The notes beneath the pieces were generated by a model. The model was given only the letters and a program-made list of their open reading frames with translations. It was not told the DNA's origin and searched no databases. Source: Diprion similis (Eukaryota > Arthropoda > Insecta > Hymenoptera > Diprionidae). From it: a stretch of DNA of 64,000 nucleotides. Location of the stretch: NCBI RefSeq assembly GCF_021155765.1, contig NC_060114.1:8253001-8317000 (forward strand), given 5' to 3'. Shown here one piece after another: positions 12,879-25,220 of the stretch. Numbering within the stretch: position 1 is the first letter of the stretch; each line of letters starts with the position of its first letter. The position numbers were made by a program, and so were the translations under genes.

Positions 12879-12999
12879 AGCGTCTGCCTCATTCAGTTAC
12901 GAGCCACCTTCGTTCAGGGCTCGCGTTATCGGCTCCCCAGGGTAACCCCTGGGCCACTCCTGGGGCCGAGGGGAAGCCCTCCGATCCACAGCTCTGCAC
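12786..12999 (-). other. First coding exon of the DPP10-like gene with part of the 5' UTR
   Basis: The acceptor-like TTTTGGTTCAAG before base 12999 suggests that the start codon at 12878 lies in an exon carrying about 121 nt of 5' UTR, fed by an upstream exon I cannot place. If so, promoter and first exon are further right in the window or beyond it. Confidence 0.4.
12875..12892 (-). promoter_or_regulatory. Five-codon upstream ORF overlapping the DPP10-like start codon
   Basis: ATG AGG CAG ACG CTA TGA. Its stop codon shares bases with the main ATG (ctATGAac), a layout that could dampen translation or allow re-initiation. It exists only if the transcript includes this stretch. Confidence 0.4.
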
Positions 13000-13685
13000 C
13001 TTGAACCAAAACGAGACAAACGGTTTTCACATATGGATAGAGTGCTCTTCGTCTTCTTCGTCAATCGCAAGGAGGATTTCCTTTAGATTCCTGCGACATG
13101 TTGCAGTGCATCAAGAAACATTACGTACACATGTGTTTTCGAATATATGAATAAAATCAATTTTACAATATTCACTACCATAAGACATTAATATGGGCGC
13201 TGTTTTTACTTCCAGGGATTTCATTCCTTATTTTGTTAAGGATAACCTTAGGGGTGGTTTTTACCCCTTAAATGGTTTTTGATGTCCTATAATAACATAT
13301 CAGAGGATTAGAAAATCTGTGAAGTATATATATCGGGTATGATTTTCTCTGTGGTTTCCAATCCTCACAATGGTTATTCGAAGTAAGTGGGAATACATCT
13401 ATATCTATCGTTCTATAGATTTTCTCCCAGAATTAGTCCAGGCCTACAGAAGCTGTATATAACTTATAATACTACCCGCAGCCAGTAGAGGCTTGAGACT
13501 TGCTCCAGAAATCCAGGGCTCTATACATTCTCTGTCTCTCTTTCTCTCACAGTCAAGCAGTAGATATCCCGAGTTTTTTAACCAGGGGTACGAAGCGCTT
13601 GAAAAACATTTTCGAGTTTTCTCGTTTTACTCTGTTTTTATTTGTTTTAATTTTTACTTTTAGATGGAGATAAAGAGAAAGACAG

Positions 13686-13709
13686 AAAGAGAGAGAGAGA
13701 GAGAGAGAG
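13686..13709. repeat. GA microsatellite
   Basis: Uninterrupted GA dinucleotides upstream of the first coding exon of the DPP10-like gene. Confidence 0.85.
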
Positions 13710-15835
13710 TTAAGGCGTTGTTGTGACAAAATGTTGCTCTTCACCGGTGGCGAAACATCAGATGAGAAAATAATTGAAATTCCAGTTAGTCTATACAGTT
13801 GCGACTTGTGTTATGTGCGTACACCCACGCCGTAAACATAAAATAAAAGCCTCGTGACACGTGCTCATAAAAAAATCCATCCTCTTCCATTCTCGAATGC
13901 GACCATATAATGTCCGTGTATACGCACATCGCAGTACCTACGATATCTGACGATATTGAGAAAACCCTACGTCCCTTTGGTTAAGTATCCCTATACAGCA
14001 TATCCGCGGCGTAAAATATCTACAGGCTACAATATAAATTTTATAAATGTTTATATTAGCATACACTGACGTGTAGTGACCTGCGGTTAGCATTCGTTAA
14101 TGCTTGGTCTAGTGCGTTCGAACAAGTATGTGGAATAAAAAAAATTTAAACCAAATTTGGATTCCTGTGGTATCATTGATTCTCGTAATTTTCTATTACG
14201 CTTTTGCATTAGACGATGACGAGTGATTTTATCTGGTTTTAAGTGTAGGTCAACGGAGTGATTTCAAATGATTTAGTGTCGATCAGAAAGAAGCGCATAT
14301 GTGCAAGGAAAAATAAATATAAAAACAAAATCAAGGAAAACGTTTCTCTTTCTAGTGGAAAAATATAAGAAGAAGAAGGAAATGTTTTTATTTGCTTATT
14401 ACCCGTCTAAGAGAGTATTTGTTATATAGTTTTTTGATACGTAGAATTCGTCGGTTAAAATCAGTTTTATAGTTCCAAACCAACCATTGATTGGCCTTTA
14501 AAAACTCCGTGGGGATCTTTTACGATGATAAACAGGGCGGGTGAAATTTTTCTTTAAACTTGTTCCACGTATAATATCGTCAATTTTCTATCGCCCACGT
14601 TATTCATACCTATATTTGCGTCCGCGTGGATCAGATTTTTTCATCACCTTCTCCCCTCCCTCCCTCCCTTCCTCCCTCGCCACGCTCTTTTAACTAAAGC
14701 ACATCCGCAGTATAATACTGTATAAGGCAAGCATGCGGAAGTAGCCGGTGAAAATTTACTTTCACGTGTGAGTTTTCGGGGGATGAGCTTCGATAATGAA
14801 GATTGATTTGGATGCGGCATATTCGTCGTCGTTCTAGCTCATGATCGTGACAGGAAAGTAAGAGGAAGCGGAAGAAAAAGGAGCAGATGAAGTATCGGGC
14901 AAATTCTCCAGACGGTATAAACCGAAGTGCAAGTTCCGTGTCCTATCTACCTATATTGCCAATCGATTCTTCATTATTGGAAGCTGCATTAGCAAGAACC
15001 GTATATATATAATTTGCAGAAGATATTTACACATTTATATATACACACATAAGTTGATGCTGTACATATGTAAGTACCAATGTGTACCTACTACTCAGAC
15101 ACAATCTGGTGATGAGAAAAAAATCAGTATGGATATATTCTATGAAACAACAAATCGATGCACAGTGATTGCATCTCAACAATTTTTTTCCTATGTTTTC
15201 ATACGTCAAATTCTTTCGCCGTTGTTTAAACTACAATTAATTATCGTTATTGTGATTTATTGTCCGAGAACTTGTTATAAGTACTTACAGTGTGCATTCT
15301 ATTATTATTAATTTCTCTGTGTCTCGTTGAGAAAACAAAAATAATAGAATCGAAATAGAAAAAAAAAAAAAATGTGAAAAGAAGATACGCCTTACGTAAT
15401 ATGTTTTGTCTTAGCCCCACGTCGTTGAGCACACATTACGTATCTATTCATACATATGTGGACGCTCGCTTAACCTAAAACAACAAAATACTCTCGCGTA
15501 GATAAAACAAATTCACCCTTTCCCCACGCATATTCCTCTCTTCTCTTCTATTCGCATTTTCTTTAAATCTATCCTGTTCTTTTTTTCTACCAATTTTTCA
15601 CTCGTTTTCTCTCTACAGATATCACACATTTGTAAGTTGGTATACGTGTCTTGTATATAAGTAACAGCGATGTCGAGGAAGTGAAGAAAGAAGGAAATAA
15701 TCGAATGAATGAAAAAAAAAAAAAACAAGACAAAAAATAAAAAATAGAAAAACACCGCGAAAGAATACAATACATGTACACAATAATATGTCCGCTTACA
15801 CATTTTCGTTTGTCTTGCGGGGGAGAAGAATAATA

Positions 15836-15837
<2 letters not shown>

Positions 15838-15868
<31 letters not shown>
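15838..15868. repeat. Poly-A run of about 31 bases
   Basis: Homopolymer A tract following TAATAATAA. It might be the tail of a retrotransposed element, but nothing recognisable precedes it. Confidence 0.8.
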
Positions 15869-15870
<2 letters not shown>

Positions 15871-15975
15871 AAAAGTGAATCGTCGGACCGAATGATCCTT
15901 CGACAAAAAAAAGTTATAACCCGTGAATGAGATGTGCATAAAAGGTGTACGATTCCTTTAGTGGAGGTGGAAGTG

Positions 15976-16066
15976 TTTTGCCCCAGGTTACCATTTTTCT
16001 TCCAGGAATCCCATTTTGTTCTAGGATCCTATTTTGCAGCAGGTTTCCATTTTGCCTCAGGACGCT
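15976..16066. repeat. Degenerate minisatellite, five units of about 18-20 bp
   Basis: Five successive units share the pattern TTTTGC, two to three bases, CAGG, four bases, CCA/CTA. They differ by substitutions and small length changes, so this is an old array. No coding sense is evident. Confidence 0.65.
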
Positions 16067-16839
16067 ATCCCCCCTGCCCCTGAATATTATCAAATACTGT
16101 GCTTGTATATAAAAGTACGATTCGAAGTACGTAGAGGAACATGATAGATATTGGTTTTAAAATCACATGATCAATGCGGTGTTAAACTTTGACGAATTGA
16201 TGACACCGAGGGAAGGGGGGAAGGGGGTGGTTATATTATTCGTACGCGCCGCAGGGGTCGTGGGGGAAGGTGCCTGGGATTCGCGGCGTGTAGCCGGTGC
16301 AGCGGCGACGGCGTCAGCATATTATAATATACCTATACTATGTAAATGTATACATATGTATGTATATGTATGTATATGTATATACATCTATTCACTCCAC
16401 TGGCCGTGACGTCAGAGGTTCGAGGTGTGTTACGTCAGCGGCAGTGCGGCAGACCGGGTGGGCGGCCGTATAACAAGAGTTGGGAAGGGGATGAAAGCTG
16501 CGGGATGGGGACGAACAACCGGAACGGGGATAAAAGGCCGACGGGAGGGAGGCAGTCGCATCCAGTTCGGCAACCGCCGACAATTTCTTCGCTTTGCGCT
16601 GCGCACGTTACACGCATATTTTCCTCTACTGTACTTCCAACATTACTAAATACTTACAAATATATGCAATGACAGATTTTACGAAATATATAGTAGTTAT
16701 AAAACGAAACTATAAAAATTTCAGAAGATAATAGAGATTTTCGAAAAAATTTTAAGAATCTTCCTTAAGTCCAATTCTTGGTCTTTGTTTAGTTTTTCTG
16801 TTCCGTAGCCGGTTCATACTTTTCTGGTCTTTTACCATA

Positions 16840-17245
16840 AAATTGATTCGTTTTTGTTCTACTTTGAACAAATTCATCGAAATTATACCAAAACTCTGAA
16901 AAAAAAATGTAGATTTTTTTTTCTGGGACACAACGGCCCTTTAAAAAAGGGTGAAAAAAATTGTTGGTAGCAATTTTTTTTTCTTTTTGGTTTTTTTAAG
17001 GTCCATTTTATCCAGGATATGGAGAATTGGCCTGAAACAGCCTGAGTGGATGAATCTCTAAATTTACAACAATGAAAAAAAAATTTAACAAAATTTCTGG
17101 AACCAATTTTTTTTTTTTTTGAGTAGTCCATTTTGCCCCAGATATCTCACATTGGCATAAAAATAAGTACATGCATGAAATTTACGATAATTTGGCAGAA
17201 AATAAAAAAAAAAAATTCCCTGGGCAAATTTTTGAGGGGAACCGT
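16840..17245. repeat. Three diverged tandem units of about 125 bp
   Basis: The second unit starts near 17000 and the third near 17127; both open with GTCCATTTT followed by a CCAG core (ATCCAGGATAT and GCCCCAGATAT). Both continue with an ATTGGC motif, an ATGAA/AATTTAC block, an A run, then TTTCTGG or TTCCCTGG. A partial first unit (about 16860-16930) matches the later half. No protein is encoded; the unit is not one I recognise. Confidence 0.55.
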
Positions 17246-20200
17246 CGTGCCCCATCCTTCCCTACACATATTTTCTTTTCAGAGGGTGAGGAAAGCAAAG
17301 TTGGGTATTGCAATATTGGTCAAGATCTTTCAATCTAGTTGAACTCGGTTGTTCTTTGTATCTGTCGATCGAGTTTTTCGGCCAGATTTCACTTTTTGTT
17401 TCCTCGACTGTTTTGGTCCTTCCCTCTGTTTCCACCCTTCATCCGCCCCTGTATATGTACGTTGGTGCTCCGGAGGATCAAGAAAGACGCGAAAGCGACA
17501 GACAGCACGGCGTTTCTTACCCCGTGTGGCATAAATCAATATAGGTATAACCTATTTATACACAAATACACCGAACGACGACACTAGCCTTCCGTCCCTG
17601 TCTGTAGTCTTACGAAGTGAATTAAACAAACCCCGCATGAGCTTTTCGCGTTTTTACCTCGCCCTCGTTTTTCTTCCTGTTTCTCTTTTTGCGCGTTTTT
17701 CATCCGTTAGTTACATCATTTCTGCGTTTTTGCGCTTCTAGAGTTTCGCGTGTACGTTATTTGGTTTTCTGATTATTTCATTGTGTTTTCAGCAAGCATC
17801 CAGATTTTTATAGAAACTTACGATATGTAGGTATGCATTTTTATTTTACATTACACTTCTTTTCACTTGTGCATACTCTTCTTTGAAGAATTAATGAAGT
17901 TTGAAAATAATCCCCAAATATTAGAAAACAAAAACGAAAAAAATATTCATCAACAAATCGGAAACGTTCTCGAAAAATAGCATGAATCACACTTGAGATG
18001 GTTAAAATTGGATGACGGTGGAGTTAGCATGGAATGCCCTATAAATGCTCATAAGAAAGTTTCCTTAACTACAGCATTATACGTACTGCCTGGAGGTATT
18101 TATATTCTCGCTCAAAACACAACTCGCGAAGACAGTGCAAAGACAGCTTCTTCTTGCTGAATCTCTCCTTTCTCTCACCCTCTCTCTCCCTCTCTATTTC
18201 ACTTGTATATTTAACGTTGAAACACTACTTAGACGTTATAACTGCAACTGATGAGACTTTATTCTGTTTCAGATCCCAGTTGCCGCTGCTACTGCCTCCT
18301 TATTTTACACAGTGAAAAGGGGAGATAAGGAGAAAGGAGAAAAGTATGTGTGTCTATGATCTATATATTTACACTCTAGTCTAGTCATGTAGTTTGCAGG
18401 ATCGTTATACCAAACAAGATCGTCGTACTCTGATACCCGATCGTTACTTTGGATTGTTTTCCTCCATCTAGTTCTCCGCGTTATAGGCACACAATACACA
18501 CCTATTCCTTGGCGGTTAGTTATACGTGTAACTAGTGACTGCAGCATCTGCTACGGCTGTACGGGTCCAATGGCCCGATACTTCACTTTCAGTGTTTTCC
18601 CAAGCTGTGCAACTCCGTCAACTATATACCACCAGGTCCTCTTCGAGGACAGGTTCAACACTCTATCAGTGTATACCTCCACGGTGCATCCTCTCGGTCA
18701 TCACTTATGCATGGGTGAACTTTAACGATGGCAGCATTGGAAGACGTTAGTTGACGACGAAAGGTCTTACAGTCGTAAAGAATCCACCGTCGTAAAGGGT
18801 GACACTTTCGAAGATCACTCTGATGGGATGAATTCGTTCCGAATTACCCCTTCAATGGTAAATAAATTTGTAGGTTTGGTTTACCATTCAGCAAAACGTG
18901 CAGCCTAGAGGTTGACCATATTTAAATTAGAATGAGTTCTCGTGATGTTACTGAAAGTTATTTGACTTTTTTTGTTCTCAGATCACGGAATGCTCAGGAG
19001 CATGTGCATGAATGATCAATTCTAACCAAAATCCCGAATGCGCTTCACTCTTTCACCCAGAGATAAAGAAGAGCCAACGAAAGTATGAAGGGTCTAAAAA
19101 AGACCATTTAAACACATACGCAAATCATATGGTGGAAGGAACAAGGTGTACACAATATCAGAGTGGCGTAACGACGTTCTGGTGTGACTTCCGGGTTAAA
19201 GTAAGGTTTGAGCCTGGTCCTCTTCGGGTCGGTCCCGAATTAATTGCGCCGGCTTATGCCGGGGTGACGAACGTTGCTTCCATTTCGTGTCACGCAATGC
19301 GATATATGTATGTACGAACAGTTCCGTGTCTCAAAACAAGGATAGTGCTGCTTCAACGTTGCTTGGGCACGTGTGATGGTAAAACTGCAGGAAACACAGC
19401 CAGAGGGACTGGCTAACAGGTACCTAACTTAACTTCTGCAGTATTGTGTGTCACGTAGGCAGAGAGTCGACACTTGCATCGGACGTTCTGCCATCCACTG
19501 CATGCATGCACCAATGTAACAATGACGCTAAGTTGTGAACACTGCATCGTGCTGTTCATGCCAACGCCTCTTCCTTCTCCTTCTTCAGAGGCCTGCGCGT
19601 TTACCAGAGAACAAGGTACTGGATTCTTGTGCTTCTGCTCGCTCTTGTTTCCCATTCCTCTACTTTTCCATTCCACGGTTTCCCTCCGCTTCGTATCCTC
19701 ATCTTTTTGGAAGAGATTCTTCTCGGTACGGTGCTGCAGCGGTGAGCCTCAAAGCCTCAGATACGTGCGAATTCCGCGCCCGACAGTAGGAGGCAAAACT
19801 TTCTCCGTATGCCTCACAATACCCACAACCCATGCCTATAACGTGCTTGATGCTTAGAGCGCTCAGGACTGTCTTGTTTGTTTTCCACGCTATTGTTTCA
19901 CATTTCCATCTCTCAATCTCTCCCTGTTTCTCTTTCCAGTTTTCACCATCCTCCAGCCACTCCTCACTCGGCTATTGTTCCAGAATTGGGCAACTTTCGA
20001 GGATGGCTCGTGAAATGAGAAGCTTACTGCTGGTGACCGAGTTGGAGAAACCACTATGAAGGTATCTCAGAGTCCACAATTGACGTAATGTTTCAGACAT
20101 TTTTTACACGAAAATTCAGAAGGACTTGACGAAGTTGCGCCATGTTGTCGATCAGATGAATGCTTTAAGTTCTCTTGAATGGTGAGAAATTGGCAAACAC

Positions 20201-23200
20201 CAAATGCAAGAGAAGCGAATCTTCGCCAATCGATCTGGCGTCGCGAAGGCAAGCGATGATTACGTTTCACATCTTCATTCGAGTGCCTCTCGATGGTTCT
20301 AAGTCGAAATAGAGTGAATGGTCATAAAGCTGCCATAACAAGTTTGTTCAAACGTTCACTTGACCCATCAGAATCTGGCCACTTGTGTTCTACGACCATT
20401 CCACTTAGCTGCTGCATCTTCGAGTGGATTCAGCAATTTCAAGTCTGGAATTCCAATCCCATTTGCTAGGGTTGTGCGTGTTGCATTTCTCCCGAGTTGA
20501 ATCTGCAGCCAGTTTGTAATCTTGGTCAACTTTTAGGGTTCGTAGCTTTGCGGATACCCTCTACATATCTACGTCAAAATTTTAGGTATTCGTCACCGCT
20601 TTGAACTATCAGAAAACTTTTGACATGCAGAAAACTTAACGCTGAGCTAAACTTTTTCAAGTCATTGCTTAAAACTTGATGCGAAGACATACGTGCAGAC
20701 AATATATTTCAAGAATGATTACCGTGATAATAGTAATAAGGAAAGTAATGACGGGTAAGAGGTCATTTTCCACGTCATTTTACCACCTCGAGAATTAAGA
20801 GAGACAAGCTGAAGTCCCTTGCGGTGCGTACTATACTGCCAGATGAGATGGCGTGTTAAATACGAGGATGAGAGTGAGGATGAGGATGAAGAGGTGGAGG
20901 AACATGCTTCTCTCAAGCAGAGAATCTCGTCTCTAGCAACGGCCATAAATTATTCTCTCTGTATGCCATGTATCGTTTTCCAAAGTGAACATTTCTAACC
21001 GCGATCGATAATCTCGAAGTTTCTCCGCAAGTTTGGATATTTTTCACCAATTCAAATATTCATCAACTGACTATACTTTCCTCTTATTTTTCATTTGCTT
21101 TTTCTTTTTCGTGCAAAATTCTAACAAAAAAAAAAAAAAAAAAAAAAAAATTGGTGATATCGTACAAGTCGAAACACTTTGAAACCAGAAAAATATATAT
21201 CATTGCAATTGTAACAGAAGAAGAATACACGAAGTGGGTAAAAAATACGCAACAGCTTAAACGGATATGATTCAGGTTTTTAAGGGGTGCTAAAATTGAC
21301 AAGGGTGATTTTGGTCGCGGGGCTTGGAATTGACTCAACCTGATTTCGTTCCTCAGGTACGTACAATATAGGTAGATTATATACATTTATATATACGCAG
21401 GCCATAATAAAGCGACGGCGCGACGGGGAAATTTGGTGACTGTGAAGATGAACGATGGCACTGCAGGGACGCACCTTATTCTGCTATATACATACACATA
21501 CACGTACAGATTATATAATATAACGTGTATGTGTGTAGACGTATATACATATACAGAGTTTCATCGCGGCAGCTATATCTGACGTATCATTAATTATCAG
21601 TCTCTTCAAACCTGCTGACTAAACTGTGTATGTGCATACATATATGCATATGTGTGTGTGTCTATACAAATATTTCATACGTGCATAAGTACATCGTATA
21701 TCTATAGATGTATAAGTGTACGTGAAACACACGTAACCTACTTAATGTATAGTACTTTTCACTCGGGGCGGCGAATTAATAGCGATGAGCGTGTAAAAAA
21801 AATTGAAAAAAATTAACAAAGAGAAAAAACGTTGAAACAAAAGGGAAAAAACGCGACGCTTGAACAGTGATTGAGTAAAAAATTGAGTTCAAAGGTAAAT
21901 GTACATAAAAATGGAGCAAATTTTGAAGCACAGAGAAATTTATCGTGAATTATAAAAAGAATTATGTGCGATGAGAAGTGTGACGTGAGATGTGTGTGAA
22001 CGATTTATACTGAGGAATATTTTGTGTTATCTATATATAACATGGAGCGGATACTGGATGGTCAGGGTTGAAAACGTTGGATAAGTTAGCATAGAATGCT
22101 CCATACAGTCCGAGGTGTGTATTTATAGCGTATAGACATGTGTTTAATATTCATGTGAACCAGGGAGGTGCAAAGCCGATCTACTTGCACGTGGATACTA
22201 TCCTATCACGTGATCCTTTTTTATGAGTCCTTATATTGTTTATCACACGTTTTTCGTATTTTTTGCTTGTATGCATATTCACAAATTCAGAGAGCAAGAG
22301 GTTTCTTCGGATGGAAGAATACAAAAAATTGAACAGATGTGTCACTTTGCGAAAACTTTGAGAATACGGAAAAAAAAATGCGAGAAAAATAAAAAATACC
22401 AAAATCATTCATTTTTTTCTCACACGCATTTTCGTTAGCAAAAAAAAAAGTCGCGAGAATGGATGGAGCAGAGAAACTGTCCAAGAGTAAAGTCATCATT
22501 GTCGTTTTCGTTGGTTTTTCGTCTTTCTAGAGACAATCGCGCGCGTTTTTTTTTTCGTTTTTGTCCACTATTTCTTCTAAACTGTTTTTTTTTTTTTCTA
22601 ATCTATTCTCCTTTTCTCACTATAATTTATAATCTAAGCGGCTGTGGGTGAGAGAAATTTGAGAAGGAAATTTTTTTCCAGGATCTCTTATGTATATCTA
22701 CCCTTCACGAAGTCATCCTTTTCCTTTTTTATAGCTGCTTCTTATTCTTCTTACTCTTCTGTATTAGGAATGACAAAAGTTCTGTTCGATGCAAGTTTCA
22801 CTTAAGCTTGAAGTTAATGTTGTAAATTTTTCGGCACATTTTTACAACATTTTCAAATTACGTTTTAAATAATTCTTCTTTATCTTGTCAGTTTAATCCA
22901 AATTCTGTCACCTTATCATTTATGCATTCGGGGGTTGATCAGTAATCGATGAGATCGCGGTTCTTGGATGAAAATCCTGATATCCGCGTGGTGAACTTTA
23001 TGTGAACATCTACAACTGCAACCGACGGTCTTAAGAGAGCCGAGAATCTCGACGGTCTCGGTCTCCGTTTTGGACTGTCGTCGTCTTCGTTCGGTGGGAA
23101 GTATTTTCTCCGCCTCTTTTTTTTATTTTTTTCATAGTCTTCAAGTCATCTACATCCACGTGCTGGCCACCTGACCACATGTCAGATATTAACGGAATCC

Positions 23201-24469
23201 GTGAAGTATGGAAAACGGAGATTAAGAAAAAAAAAAAAGAAAGAGAGAGAAGTCAGTTTTCGAAATTCATTGCGGAATTGAATGGAAAAATACACGGGCG
23301 TAAACACGCACAAAATATTATCCAATATAGATATAGAAACGCATGGAATAAGAGCTGAGGGGCGACAACGGCCAAAAATAACCGGAACGGTCACCAACCA
23401 CAACGACGTGCATCTTCAAAGACCTTCTCGGATTATTATAACCTCTATTTTGTTCTCGTATATCTGGGTGGCAACGTGTTTCAACGACCAGAAAAATTAC
23501 TACGCGATAGATATTTTTGAACACCGTGCTCTTGCGATCAGACGATGAATGCTTATTCGGAATAGTGAAGAAAATCGATTTTTACCGTCAGCCAAGATTT
23601 TTCGGTTACTCGTGGATTTGGAATTTTTGTTTTCTTCTTACGAAACTTCATCATTCAATTTTTATTTCACGGTATGAATTGAATAATCCGAATCCGAACG
23701 AACGTGAGGAAACTTAAACATGTACTTCGAAGGTACATAAAAATCACCTGCCTGGTTTGCCAAATAAATTTCTACGGCAATGCGGTATTTATATTTGTGT
23801 CCGGGACAAGTCGGGTTGAAAATCATAAAAATAGCCGGCAGAGGCAAAGAATAAAATGCACACATCGAAGAAAAGTTTAATATTAAAATTGGTAAAGATC
23901 AAGACTCAGGTCTTCACCCTGCTGGGCATAAATACTGGAAAAAAATCATCTTTGCGCTGACACGTTATGCAATGTTGTAATTTTTTAAGTAGTATACGAG
24001 CTCAAAGCCAAGGTCAGGTTAAAGTTCCGACTTTAGTCGGATTGAGAACTCGGTTGACTGTTTAATCAATTTCTCGTTATACACAGAACAATTATTATTG
24101 CGAAAATCCAAAAAAAAAGTAGATCAAATTCGAAACGATAAGAATTGCGAGGTAATTCATTCGACGTCAATTCATTTGGAGAAGTAAAGCAGCTGGAATT
24201 TGACCAAAAAATTAAAGAAGGAAACGACAAACCGAGCTGTTTCGTCACCGCTCGAAGACGGCGACGGTGGATATGGTTTTGGCTTTATTAGCGCGGTTTA
24301 TTAGCGTACTTGAATGCTTGTAGAGCTCGTCGTTCCTGCAGTGCAGATGGTGTGTAGGGTGCGCAGAACGGTAGAAAGAGGTTGTATAACGCTTTCCGTT
24401 ACGACTCTAGCACGATTAAAGGTCCAACGTTACTCAAATTTCCGTAAGGCTTCAAGTGTCGGGCGACTG
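17246..24469. other. Non-coding stretch without recognised genes
   Basis: Contains short unrelated open frames, a CT-rich patch near 18165-18200, a run of about 25 A (21126-21150) and mixed TA/TG simple repeats near 21480-21720. I see no exon chain with usable splice sites and no family match. A minus-strand frame at 20946-20719 has a serine run and looks like low-complexity sequence. Confidence 0.4.
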
Positions 24470-25220
24470 TATCCTGCAGTTTCATGAAAAGCATTGTCAG
24501 GAAAACTGAAAGTTTGAGATGCGTTTCAAGGAAATATTTCCACCTTAATGATACTCAAAATGGAAATGAAACGGTGTAGAACCTGATTCGAAATGCTAGA
24601 ATATAGCTAAAAAAAAAGAAGACTGGAAACCAATATCTGGTCATACTTTGTAGCTCTGGTAAACATTAGTTTTTATTAGTGTCTAAAAACCAAACGGAGT
24701 GATCTATTTTCTCTGAGAAAAAACCGGGGATCCTGCAGAATTCGTTACCAATTCGAAGATTCATGCTAGTGTCTTTTGATGTTGAGTTTTTACGGATGCC
24801 TGTTTCCCTTGGCATCTAAATACTAAACAGTACCATGCAGCTTCATGAAAGAAATACCAGTTAAGCTTGAAAACCGAAGAAAATCCCACTTGAACGTAAG
24901 AGATCTCTCTATGATGACAACATCCATTCACGACACTCAAAAAATAAAACAAGCTGTGTGGTTCCTCAGTGTAAGTATAGTTAAAAGAAAATTAAACTGG
25001 AAATATATGTCTAGTCAATCGGTAGCTATGATGGACTTTCGATTCCATTGGTTTCCCGAGAGATGCCAGAATATAACCTAGACCTGGAAACCAGCTTCTA
25101 GTTAATCAGTAGCTTCGGTACACTTTCGTTGCCACTATTACCTGAAGCCCAAACGGTACGATGCAGTTTTCTCTTGGGAGATACCGGAAATTCCAGGAAA
25201 ATCAGAGCCATAGCAAAGGC
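24470..25220. repeat. Array of four or five diverged repeat units
   Basis: A block reading roughly CCAAACGG, TACGATGCAG, TTTTCTC, then GAGATACCGGAAA recurs near 24480, 24690, 24825 and 25150. A related GAGATGCCAGAATATA motif, with CTGGAAACCA and AGTAGCT nearby, is seen near 24595, 24985 and 25060. Spacing is irregular (about 130-330 bp). Units carry no consistent reading frame. Confidence 0.5.

Larger units (their letters stand above)
13000..15970. other. Non-coding region upstream of the DPP10-like gene
   Basis: No exon recognised. Contains a GA microsatellite (about 13686-13709), a CCCTCC-rich patch near 14645-14685 and an A run of about 31 bases (15838-15868). Open frames are short and of low complexity. 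Confidence 0.5.

Noticed and set aside
17998..22110. Short similarity around GTTAGCAT-GAATGC near 18.03 kb and 22.09 kb
   Set aside because: Match is limited to about 20 bases plus loose flanks; could be chance in AT-rich DNA.
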